From Hoeflea sp038900095 (GTDB lineage Bacteria > Pseudomonadota > Alphaproteobacteria > Rhizobiales > Rhizobiaceae): a stretch of DNA of 64,000 bases. The translations under genes and the position numbers were made by a program. Numbering within the stretch: position 1 is the stretch's first letter; each line of letters begins with the position of its first letter. Below, piece by piece: positions 45,539 to 53,185 of this stretch. The notes under the pieces are model-generated. The model saw only the letters and a list, made by a program, of their open reading frames with translations, made no database searches and was not told the DNA's origin. The DNA lies in assembly GCF_038900095.1 (NCBI RefSeq), contig NZ_JBBMQQ010000001.1, forward strand, positions 868,001 to 932,000, read 5' to 3'.

Positions 45539-46549
45539 ATGAAACTAGCCACTCTTCGTGACGGCAGCCGGGATGGACGTCTGGTCGTCGTCTCGCGCGA
45601 CCTGACGCGCGCCTCCGGGGTTCCGCACATCGCGCGTACGCTGCAGGCGGCGCTGGATGACTGGAAGCATGTGGCGCCCCGGCTTCAGGATGTGGCACAG
45701 ATGCTGGAAAGCGGTGGGGAACCGTCCGAGCGGTTTCATGAGCGCGATGCGCTGTCGCCGCTGCCGCGGGCCTATCAATGGGCCGACGGTTCGGCCTACG
45801 TCAATCACGTCGAACTGGTGCGCAAGGCACGCGGCGCCGAGATGCCTGCCAGCTTCTGGGAAGAGCCGCTGATGTACCAGGGCGGTTCGGACGCCTTCCT
45901 GGCTCCGCGCGGACCGATCCGGATGGCTGACGAAGCCTGGGGGATCGACTGCGAGGGCGAAGTGGCGGTGATCGTCGGCGACGTGCCGATGGGTGCCGAC
46001 ATCGATACCTGCCGCGAGGCAATCCAGCTGGTGATGCTGGTCAACGATGTCAGCCTGCGTGGACTGATCCCGGCAGAGCTGGCAAAGGGCTTCGGTTTCT
46101 TCCAGTCCAAACCGTCCTCGGCGTTTTCGCCGGTGACAGTCACGCCTGACGAGCTGGGCGACGCCTGGGATGGCGGCAAACTCAGCCTGCCGCTGGAGGT
46201 TGATCTCAACGGCGAAGCCTTCGGACGCGCCAATGCCGGGGTCGACATGACATTCGATTTTCCGCGGCTGATCGCGCATGCGGCGAAAACCCGCGCACTG
46301 TGCGCCGGCACGATCATCGGATCGGGTACGGTTTCAAACAAGGGACCGGAGGGAGATCCGGGCAAGCCTGTCAGCGAAGGCGGCGCGGGCTATTCGTGCA
46401 TTGCCGAGATCCGCATGATCGAGACGATCGCGTCGGGCAAACCAGTGACACCGTTCATGCGCTTCGGCGACACGGTGCGCATCGAGATGAAAGATGCCGA
46501 TGGAAATTCCATTTTCGGCGCCATCGAGCAAACAGTTGAGAAAGCTTAG
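45539..46549 (+). CDS. fahA: Fumarylacetoacetate hydrolase family protein (fumarylacetoacetase)
   Basis: Hydrolyses fumarylacetoacetate to fumarate and acetoacetate, the last step of the homogentisate route; 336 residues. N-terminal MKLATLRDGSRDGRLVVVSR, then the FAH fold with RGPIRMADEAWGIDCEGEVA (metal-binding E/D), VNDVSLRGLIP, KGFGFFQSKPSSAFSPVTVT and TIIGSGTVSNKGPEGDPGKP. It is the shorter bacterial type rather than the 420-residue eukaryotic one. AAGGAACATCGC precedes the ATG. Between hmgA and the MBL-fold gene. Confidence 0.93.
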   Translation: MKLATLRDGSRDGRLVVVSRDLTRASGVPHIARTLQAALDDWKHVAPRLQDVAQMLESGGEPSERFHERDALSPLPRAYQWADGSAYVNHVELVRKARGAEMPASFWEEPLMYQGGSDAFLAPRGPIRMADEAWGIDCEGEVAVIVGDVPMGADIDTCREAIQLVMLVNDVSLRGLIPAELAKGFGFFQSKPSSAFSPVTVTPDELGDAWDGGKLSLPLEVDLNGEAFGRANAGVDMTFDFPRLIAHAAKTRALCAGTIIGSGTVSNKGPEGDPGKPVSEGGAGYSCIAEIRMIETIASGKPVTPFMRFGDTVRIEMKDADGNSIFGAIEQTVEKA

Positions 46550-46558
46550 GATATATCA

Positions 46559-47509
46559 ATGAGCAAGAAATTCGCATCCGCCGGTGACATGACGGAAAAG
46601 AACATCTCCTTTACCGAGATCGGCCGCGACATCTGGGCATTTACCGCAGAGGGCGATCCCAATTCGGGAGTGATCATCGGCGATGACAGCGTCATGGTGA
46701 TCGAGGCACAGGCCACCCCGCGGCTGGCAGGCAAGGTGATCGAAAAGATCCGCTCGGTCACCGACAAGCCGATCAGCCATCTGGTGATGACACACTATCA
46801 CGCCGTGCGCGTGCTCGGCGCGTCCGCCTACCAGGCGCCGACGGTGATCATGGGCGATGTTGCCCGTTCGATGGTCGAGGAACGCGGCCAGGAAGACTGG
46901 GACAGTGAATTCCAGCGTTTCCCGAGACTGTTTCAGGGCCATGAGAGCATTCCCGGCCTGACCTATCCGACCACCACATTTTCCGAACGCATGACCGTGT
47001 ATCTGGGCAAGCGCAAGGTTGACCTGATGCATCTCGGACGTGCCCACACTGCTGGCGACATCGTTGCCTGGGTGCCTGATGAAGAAGTGATGTTTACCGG
47101 CGACATCGTCGAGTATCACTCCGCCTGCTATTGCGGCGATGGCCATTTCGACGACTGGGGCGATACGCTGGACATGATCCGCTCGTTCGATCCTCAGGCG
47201 ATCGGACCGGGCCGTGGCGACGCACTCGTCGGCCGCGAGATGGTGGATGCCGCCATCGACAGCACACGTGATTTTGTCGATTCCACCTATCGTCCGGTCG
47301 CCAAGGTCGTGGCGCGCGGCGGGTCGCTGAAGGAAGCGTGGGATGCGGTGCGGGCCGAATGCGATCCGAAGTTCAAGGACTTCGCGATCTATGAACACTG
47401 CCTGCCGTTCAATGTCGCCCGTGCCTATGACGAGGCCCGCGGCATCGACACGCCACGGATCTGGACCGCGGAACGCGATGCGGAGATGTGGGCGAAGTTG
47501 CAGGGCTGA
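46559..47509 (+). CDS. Metallo-beta-lactamase-fold protein with altered HxHxDH motif
   Basis: A 316-residue MBL-fold protein. GRDIWAFTAEGDPNSGVIIG starts the fold. The usual HxHxDH is replaced by T-H79-Y-H81-A-V83-R84, so Asp and the third His are missing, while the later GRAHTAGDIVAW and FTGDIVEY motifs are present. At most one metal site is complete. The rest of the chain is tidy and continuous, which argues for a specialised subgroup, not a pseudogene. It sits ten bases after fahA, so a role in aromatic breakdown (a thioester or lactone hydrolase, or a side-reaction repair enzyme) is likely but not proven. Confidence 0.85.
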   Translation: MSKKFASAGDMTEKNISFTEIGRDIWAFTAEGDPNSGVIIGDDSVMVIEAQATPRLAGKVIEKIRSVTDKPISHLVMTHYHAVRVLGASAYQAPTVIMGDVARSMVEERGQEDWDSEFQRFPRLFQGHESIPGLTYPTTTFSERMTVYLGKRKVDLMHLGRAHTAGDIVAWVPDEEVMFTGDIVEYHSACYCGDGHFDDWGDTLDMIRSFDPQAIGPGRGDALVGREMVDAAIDSTRDFVDSTYRPVAKVVARGGSLKEAWDAVRAECDPKFKDFAIYEHCLPFNVARAYDEARGIDTPRIWTAERDAEMWAKLQG

Positions 47510-47557
47510 GGACTTTCGGGGGCGGCGTGGTCCGCCCCTTGCCGTCCGGGAGGTGTC

Positions 47558-49165
47558 ATGAGCAAAATATTTGAAGTACCGCTGTATCCCTATCAACGAT
47601 CGGCCGATCAGGATGCCGCAACGCCGGTGCACCATCCGGTGGTGGTGGTCGGCGCCGGTCCGGTAGGACTGGCTCTGGCAATTGATCTTGCGATGCAGGA
47701 TGTGGCCGTCGTCGTGATCGACGAGAACGACAAGGTCAGCTGGGGATCGCGGGCCATCTGTTTTGCCAAGCGCCCGCTCGAGATCCTCGACCGGCTGGGG
47801 TGTGGTGACCCGATGGTCGACAAGGGCGTGGTCTGGAACCTCGGCAAGGTCTATTTCGACGAACGTCAGGTGTTCGGTTTCAACCTGCTGCCCGAGCAGG
47901 GACACAAACGCCCGGCCTTCATCAATCTGCAGCAATATTATCTCGAGCAGTATCTGGTCGAACGGGTGCGCGAACTGCAGGCAGCCGGCAAGCCGATCGA
48001 GTTGCGCGGCGGCAACAAGGTTGTCGACGTATCCCAGGACGAGAACAGCACCGAGCTGACAATCAGCACGCCCGACGGCCCATACAGGCTGCGTGCCGAC
48101 TTTGCAGTCGCGTGCGACGGGGCGGCGTCGCCGATCCGGAACCTGATGGGGCTGGATTTCGTCGGCCGGGTGTTCGAGGACAACTTCCTCATTGCCGACG
48201 TGGTGATGGAAGCCAAATTCCCGACCGAACGCTGGTTCTGGTTCGACCCGCCGTTCAACCGCGGCCAGTCGGCGCTGTTGCACAAGCAGCCGGACAATGT
48301 CTGGCGCATCGATTTTCAGCTCGGCTGGGACATCGACCGCGAGGAAGAGCTGAAGCCCGAAAACATCGACCGGCGTCTCAAGGCCATGCTCGGCGAGGAG
48401 ATCAGCTACGAGCTTGAATGGAGTTCGATCTACACCTTCCAGTGCCGCCGGATGGACCGGTTCCATGAAGGACGGGTGATCTTTGCCGGTGACGCCGCGC
48501 ACCAGGTCTCGCCATTCGGCGCACGCGGTGCGAATTCCGGGCTGCAGGACACAGACAACCTCGCCTGGAAGCTGAAGCTTATCCTTGATGGTAAGTCTTC
48601 AATTACGTTACTTGACAGTTACGACGCGGAGCGGATCCACGGAGCAGAGGAAAACATCCTCAATTCGTCGCGCTCGACCGACTTCATCACGCCGAAATCG
48701 GAAATCAGCCGGATCTTCCGCGATGCGGTTTTGGATCTGTCCGAACGCTACGAGGCGACGCGGCCGATGGTCAATTCGGGCCGTTTGTCGGTTCCTTGCA
48801 CCTATGACGGCTCTCCGCTCAACGGCCCTGATTGCACCGGAATGCCAGAGCGCACCCGCCCGGGTTCGCCAATGGTCGACGCACCGGTTCCGGCCGGATG
48901 GCTGCTTGATCAGACCGGGTTCGGTTTTCAGCTGATGTCAATCGGCGAGACGGTGCCTGATGCGCTCGTGGTCGATGGGGTGAAGGTTACGTCGCTTGCT
49001 CTTTCAACCGCCGATGATGCCGATGGTTACCTCCGGCAGCGTTATCTCGGCGATGCCCCGAAGGCGGTCTACCTGATCCGGCCGGATCAGCACGTGGCGG
49101 CGCGCTGGGACCATTATGACGAGACGGCGGTCAAGGCGGCGGTTCTCAAAGCGATCGGGAGATAA
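47558..49165 (+). CDS. FAD-dependent aromatic monooxygenase, MhpA/MhaA-like
   Basis: A 535-residue class A flavoprotein monooxygenase. FAD-binding GxGxxG is VVVVGAGPVGLALAIDLA, the DG motif is FAVACDGAASPIRNLMG, and the GD motif is VIFAGDAAHQVSPFGARGAN. A thioredoxin-like C-terminal domain (LLDQTGFGFQLMSIG to the end) fits the phenol-hydroxylase/MhpA branch. It sits in a homogentisate operon and is followed three bases later by a DUF2783 gene. This arrangement recalls the 3-hydroxyphenylacetate 6-hydroxylase pair MhaA/MhaB of Pseudomonas, which yields homogentisate. The substrate is an inference. Confidence 0.87.
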   Translation: MSKIFEVPLYPYQRSADQDAATPVHHPVVVVGAGPVGLALAIDLAMQDVAVVVIDENDKVSWGSRAICFAKRPLEILDRLGCGDPMVDKGVVWNLGKVYFDERQVFGFNLLPEQGHKRPAFINLQQYYLEQYLVERVRELQAAGKPIELRGGNKVVDVSQDENSTELTISTPDGPYRLRADFAVACDGAASPIRNLMGLDFVGRVFEDNFLIADVVMEAKFPTERWFWFDPPFNRGQSALLHKQPDNVWRIDFQLGWDIDREEELKPENIDRRLKAMLGEEISYELEWSSIYTFQCRRMDRFHEGRVIFAGDAAHQVSPFGARGANSGLQDTDNLAWKLKLILDGKSSITLLDSYDAERIHGAEENILNSSRSTDFITPKSEISRIFRDAVLDLSERYEATRPMVNSGRLSVPCTYDGSPLNGPDCTGMPERTRPGSPMVDAPVPAGWLLDQTGFGFQLMSIGETVPDALVVDGVKVTSLALSTADDADGYLRQRYLGDAPKAVYLIRPDQHVAARWDHYDETAVKAAVLKAIGR

Positions 49166-49168
49166 GGG

Positions 49169-49363
49169 ATGACTGCGCTCAAAACCGAGGCCAACATCAA
49201 GGGGCCCGATGAATTTTACGCCGAGCTGCTCTCGGTCCACGAAGGGCTGAGCAAAGAGCAAAGCGACGCATTGAACGCCCGGCTGATCTTGCTGCTCGCC
49301 AATCATATAGGCGACCGAGAGGTGCTTTCCGAAGCCCTGAAAGCGGCAGCCCTGAAAGATTGA
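49169..49363 (+). CDS. DUF2783 small protein, possible monooxygenase coupling subunit
   Basis: A 64-residue, mostly helical soluble protein: IKGPDEFYAELLSVHEGLSK, then EQSDALNARLILLLANHIGD and REVLSEALKAAALKD. It fits DUF2783. The start lies three bases after the FAD monooxygenase stop, so the two are translationally linked. By gene order it resembles the small coupling protein of the two-component 3-hydroxyphenylacetate hydroxylase. No catalytic residues are evident, as expected of a helper. Confidence 0.82.
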   Translation: MTALKTEANIKGPDEFYAELLSVHEGLSKEQSDALNARLILLLANHIGDREVLSEALKAAALKD

Positions 49364-49379
49364 ACGGAGGAGAAACGCC

Positions 49380-49922
49380 ATGAAAATCGAGCAGATCCAC
49401 CATGTGGCCTATCGCTGCAAGGACGCCAAGGAAACCGTCAACTGGTATGTCGACAATCTGAACATGGATTTCGTTCTCGCCATTGCCGAAGATGAGGTTC
49501 CTTCGACACATGAGCCCGATCCCTACATGCACGTGTTCCTTGATGCCGGGAACGGAAATGTGCTGGCGTTTTTCGAACTGCCGACCAAGCCGGAGATGGG
49601 GCGCGACGAAAATACCCCGGTCTGGGTTCAGCATATTGCCTTCAAGGTGAAGGATCGCGACACGCTGCTGGCGTTCAAGGAGAAACTCGAGGCCAATGGC
49701 ATCGAGGTTCTGGGCGTGACCGACCACTCGATCTTCCATTCGATCTATTTCTTCGATCCGAACGGCCACCGGATTGAGCTGGCTTGCCCGGATCCCGAGG
49801 AAGAAGCGATGATCAAGCGGCTCGATGAGGTCAAATGGGACATGCTCGAGGAATGGTCGAAGACCAAGCGGGCGCCCAAGCACGCCGATTGGCTGCACGC
49901 CAGGGAATTGTCAAAGGCATGA
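49380..49922 (+). CDS. VOC family dioxygenase-like protein
   Basis: A 180-residue VOC protein with likely metal ligands: His in EQIHHVAYRCKD, His in VQHIAFKVKDRDTL and Glu in DPNGHRIELACPD. A helical C-terminal extension (EEEAMIKRLDEVKWDMLEEW) goes beyond the usual fold. It is in the homogentisate operon between DUF2783 and maiA, with an AAGGAG-like GGAGGAGAAACGCC site before the ATG. Too short for 4-hydroxyphenylpyruvate dioxygenase; perhaps a ring-cleavage or lactone enzyme for a related aromatic. Confidence 0.82.
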   Translation: MKIEQIHHVAYRCKDAKETVNWYVDNLNMDFVLAIAEDEVPSTHEPDPYMHVFLDAGNGNVLAFFELPTKPEMGRDENTPVWVQHIAFKVKDRDTLLAFKEKLEANGIEVLGVTDHSIFHSIYFFDPNGHRIELACPDPEEEAMIKRLDEVKWDMLEEWSKTKRAPKHADWLHARELSKA

Positions 49923-49932
49923 GGACCAGTTG

Positions 49933-50568
49933 ATGGACACGCCCGTTCTTTACGACTACTGGCGCTCGACGGCGAGCTACCGGGTTCGGATCGCACTCAA
50001 TCTTGCCGGTATCGACTACACGCCGGTCGTCGTGAACCTGCTTGACGGGGAGCACAGGGGGGACGCCCATCTGGCACGAAATCCGCAAGGGTTGGTGCCG
50101 GCGCTGGAAATCGACGGGCTGATGCTGACCCAGTCGCTGGCCATCATCGAGTATCTGGTTGAAACCCGCGGCGTTTCGCTGCTGCCGGATGATGCGGCGG
50201 ACCGGGCGCGGGTACGGGCGCTGGCGCACTCCATCGCCATGGATATCCATCCTGTCTGCAATCTGAATGTAGTTGCACACGTGATGGAACTCACCGGCGG
50301 CGGCGATGCGGTGCGGCTGGCCTGGATGCAGAAATTCATCGGCCAGGGCCTGGCGGCTTTCGAAAAGATGCTCGATCATCCATCAACCGGCGTATTTTGC
50401 CATGGCGATACGCCGGGGCTGGCCGATATCTGCCTGATCCCGCAGCTTTTCAATGCCGACAGGTGGGGCGTTGATCTTTCGGGTTTCAAACGGATTACGG
50501 CAATCCGGGCTACCTGCGATCAGCTGCCAGGCTTTGCCAACGCGCATCCGGACAAGAACAACTTCTAG
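49933..50568 (+). CDS. maiA: Maleylacetoacetate isomerase (zeta-class glutathione transferase)
   Basis: Isomerises maleylacetoacetate to fumarylacetoacetate using glutathione; 211 residues. LYDYWRSTASYRVRIALNLA is the zeta-class N-terminal motif (the S-S-C position reads S-T-A), followed by NPQGLVPALEIDGLMLTQSL, and the C-terminal domain has AMDIHPVCNLNV and FCHGDTPGLADICLIPQLFN. The ATG at 49933 follows GAGGACCAGTTG; an upstream in-frame stretch overlaps the VOC gene and is unconserved. It completes hmgA-maiA-fahA, though placed at the end. Confidence 0.93.
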   Translation: MDTPVLYDYWRSTASYRVRIALNLAGIDYTPVVVNLLDGEHRGDAHLARNPQGLVPALEIDGLMLTQSLAIIEYLVETRGVSLLPDDAADRARVRALAHSIAMDIHPVCNLNVVAHVMELTGGGDAVRLAWMQKFIGQGLAAFEKMLDHPSTGVFCHGDTPGLADICLIPQLFNADRWGVDLSGFKRITAIRATCDQLPGFANAHPDKNNF

Positions 50569-50605
50569 GGCATCGGGCCCGTGATCGGGATGTTCTGGCT
50601 TGCCA

Positions 50606-51193
50606 TCACAGCCTTGCTAGCCGTTTCTCGACGGCTGCAAGGTATCTTGCGCGGCTTTCCGGCGTTGATTTGTCCATCAGATAGTGCGCCATGAACAGGC
50701 GCTGGCAGCGTTTGCCGCATAGTGCGCGCATGCCGCGCAGGATCGTGCGCTTTCCGGGATGGGCCACGACATAGGACCACCAGCGCGGCGCACCGCAGGT
50801 GGTGATCACGCCCAGGAAATTGATGTGGGTCATCAGCGGCTCGATCGGCCCCGGTCCATCGGGGATCCGGAATGTCAGGTCCGGCGTCCAGACCCGGTCG
50901 AGCCAGCCCTTCAGCATGGCTGGCAGGCCGTACCACCAGGTTGGATAGACGAACAGCAAGCCCTCTGCCGCCTGCAACCGTTCGGCATGACCGGGGAACG
51001 GGTGGTCGGCCAGTTTCATTTCGTTGTAATGGCGGCGCTCATCGGCCGGCATTACCGGCTCGAAGCCCTCGGCATAAAGATCGAGAAGATCAACCTCGTG
51101 ACCGGCCTTTGCAAGGGCCTGCATGGCCGTGTCGCGGACGCTGGCGCAAAAGCTTTCGGGCACAGGGTGGCAATAGACGAGAAGAATACGCAT
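50606..51193 (-). CDS. NAD(P)H-dependent oxidoreductase (flavodoxin-like, NQO1/KefF type)
   Basis: A 195-residue FMN or FAD quinone reductase-like protein. RILLVYCHPVPESFCASVRD is the flavin-phosphate region, then FVYPTWWYGLPAMLKGWLDR, the GVITTCGAPRWWSY segment and a basic C-terminal half. It is the second of two tandem paralogues and starts within the stop of the first (one-base overlap at 51193). Last gene of a seven-gene leftward unit; converges on maiA 37 bases away. Likely delivers two electrons to a quinone or unsaturated intermediate. Confidence 0.87.
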   Translation of the reverse strand: MRILLVYCHPVPESFCASVRDTAMQALAKAGHEVDLLDLYAEGFEPVMPADERRHYNEMKLADHPFPGHAERLQAAEGLLFVYPTWWYGLPAMLKGWLDRVWTPDLTFRIPDGPGPIEPLMTHINFLGVITTCGAPRWWSYVVAHPGKRTILRGMRALCGKRCQRLFMAHYLMDKSTPESRARYLAAVEKRLARL

Positions 51194-51774
51194 CAGATTT
51201 TGTCCAGGGCACGTTCCACCTTCGACATGAAGGCATGCCGCGTCTTGTCGGTGGACAGGTTCATTTCATAATGGGCGAGGTAGCCCACCGGCGCACCGGG
51301 CTTGACCGTTGCACGCAACATGCGATTGGCAATCCTGCGCGGTGGATCGCCCATCAGCCAGGAGCGAAAGCGGGATCCGCCATAGGAGGTGACGACCAGG
51401 ATTTTGCCGATGTTGTGCAGTGTCGGGCGGACCTTGCCATTGACCAGGCCAAAGGAAACGCCGGGCAGGAACACCCGGTCGAACCAGCCCTTGAGAATGG
51501 CCGGGAAACCGTAGTTCCACACCGGATAGACCAGCACCAACGCTTCGGCCTCAAGCAGTCGCTCGACATAGGTTTCTACCGGCTGCCGGTTGGTTTCGGG
51601 ATCATGGTAGTTGAGCCGTTCGGTCTCGCTCATGACCGGGTTGAAGCCATCCTGATAAAGATCGATGGCATCGACCTCGTGGCCGTTGGTCTTCAGCTTT
51701 TCGACGGTCAATCGAAACAGGCTTGCATTGAAGCTCGATGCCACAGGGTGGGCATGGACCACGAGAACGCGCAT
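51193..51774 (-). CDS. NAD(P)H-dependent oxidoreductase (flavodoxin-like), tandem paralogue
   Basis: A 193-residue protein closely related to its downstream neighbour: RVLVVHAHPVASSFNASLFR, then LVLVYPVWNYGFPAILKGWF, then LVVTSYGGSRFRSWLMGDPP. The two differ in the middle loop and in the flavin-adjacent W-W-Y-G versus W-N-Y-G, suggesting an old duplication with different substrates or a heterodimer. It starts ten bases after the FAD oxidase stop. Confidence 0.87.
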   Translation of the reverse strand: MRVLVVHAHPVASSFNASLFRLTVEKLKTNGHEVDAIDLYQDGFNPVMSETERLNYHDPETNRQPVETYVERLLEAEALVLVYPVWNYGFPAILKGWFDRVFLPGVSFGLVNGKVRPTLHNIGKILVVTSYGGSRFRSWLMGDPPRRIANRMLRATVKPGAPVGYLAHYEMNLSTDKTRHAFMSKVERALDKI

Positions 51775-51784
51775 TTGAAGTGCC

Positions 51785-53182
51785 TCAGCTTGCCTGTTTC
51801 AGGCCCTTGAACAACCAGACCTTGCCGGCATCGAAATCATAGTCCGGGTCATCCCATGCAATCATCTTGCCGGGATTGAGCAGGCCCTTGGGGTCGGACT
51901 GGCGCTTGAAGGCCAGCTGGATCTCGTCGGTTTGCTTCATGCCGCCTTCTTCCAGTGTGTAGCGGTGCGGATTGAAGACAGGGCAGCCATTGGCATTGTG
52001 CAGATCGATGATTTCGTCGAGCCGTTGTTCGGTGGTGAAACGGATCAGGGGCAGGCCGAAACAGGTGATGTCACCATCGAACCGGACGAATTCGAGATGC
52101 GAGATCATTTCGCCGGGGAACATGCGGTCCATCTTCGATGTCAGTTCAAGCTGGTTGGGAAACGGGTAAAGCGTCTGCAGATAGGTCCAGGCCGGATCAA
52201 CCCTGAGCGCACGCAGGGTGGTGTGGTTCCAGGCCAACTCGAACACCGGCGGCAGGCCCTTCAGATCGCCCGCGGTTGTGGCGTCAAAAACGATCTCGCC
52301 CTCGTTACGCGCAGTGAACGCCTTGAAGGCGTCGTGGCTGTGCGGTGCCACCATGACCAGAACCACGCTCTGGCCTCCGGAGACGAATTTCTGGTGACGC
52401 TTGAAATAGTCAAACGGACAGGGGGCGGCGATCACCGAGATCAGCTTGGTCAGGATGCCATCCTGGCGCGCCAGTGCGTTGGCGTAGATGGTCGCTTCGT
52501 CAAAGCTGTCAAAGCCGACAATGGCATCGACCCAGTCATAGGCAGGCGCCAGCGGCATTTCGATTTCGGTGATGATGCCATTGGTGCCGTAGGCGTGGGT
52601 GACCTTGTGCAGGTCTTCACCGGTGAGTTCGAGGACCTGCGGTTCTTCCTCCATGGTGACCACGCGCAGGCGGATGACATTGCCGAAATCGCGCAATCCG
52701 CCCCAGGAAATCGAGCCGACACCGCCCGAGCCACCTGCAATGAAACCGCCGATGGTCGCGGTGTGGGCGGTGGAGGGATGCATGCGCATTTCCTGGCCCG
52801 ACGCGGCGCGGGCGGCCTTGTCGAGGTCGGAACAGATGACGCCGGGTCCGCAAATCACCCGACCGAGGGATATCTCTTTGATCTCATTGAGGTCTGCGAG
52901 GCTCAACACCACGCCGCCGGAAAGCGGCATGGCCTGGCCGTAATTGCCGGTGCCGGTGCCGCGCGGGGTGACGGGAACATTGTGGCGGTAGCAGGCCTTG
53001 AGAATGCGGATCAGTTCCTCTTCGCTCCGGGGCGAGGCGACAAGGTCTGCAGTGACATGATCGAGCTGGCTTTTGAGCACCGGCGAGTACCAGTAGAAAT
53101 CCCGGCTCTTCTGCTGGATGATCTTGTCGTTCTGCTCGATGCGGATGCCGTCCAGATCGGCGATCAGTGCGGTCATGTCCAT
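51785..53182 (-). CDS. FAD-binding oxidase/dehydrogenase (PCMH type, D-lactate dehydrogenase-like)
   Basis: A 465-residue oxidoreductase with an N-terminal PCMH-type FAD domain: VASPRSEEELIRILKACYRH, NVPVTPRGTGTGNYGQAMPL (dinucleotide-phosphate loop), HPSTAHTATIGGFIAGGSGG and GTNGIITEIEMPLAPAYDW. The C-terminal substrate domain is FAD-linked-oxidase type, ending in SDPKGLLNPGKMIAWDDP. Enzymes of this build oxidise 2-hydroxy acids such as D-lactate or glycolate. Context with a cytosine-deaminase-like enzyme (three bases upstream) and a nitrogen-compound importer suggests a different hydroxy or amino product. Confidence 0.87.
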   Translation of the reverse strand: MDMTALIADLDGIRIEQNDKIIQQKSRDFYWYSPVLKSQLDHVTADLVASPRSEEELIRILKACYRHNVPVTPRGTGTGNYGQAMPLSGGVVLSLADLNEIKEISLGRVICGPGVICSDLDKAARAASGQEMRMHPSTAHTATIGGFIAGGSGGVGSISWGGLRDFGNVIRLRVVTMEEEPQVLELTGEDLHKVTHAYGTNGIITEIEMPLAPAYDWVDAIVGFDSFDEATIYANALARQDGILTKLISVIAAPCPFDYFKRHQKFVSGGQSVVLVMVAPHSHDAFKAFTARNEGEIVFDATTAGDLKGLPPVFELAWNHTTLRALRVDPAWTYLQTLYPFPNQLELTSKMDRMFPGEMISHLEFVRFDGDITCFGLPLIRFTTEQRLDEIIDLHNANGCPVFNPHRYTLEEGGMKQTDEIQLAFKRQSDPKGLLNPGKMIAWDDPDYDFDAGKVWLFKGLKQAS

Positions 53183-53185
53183 GGC

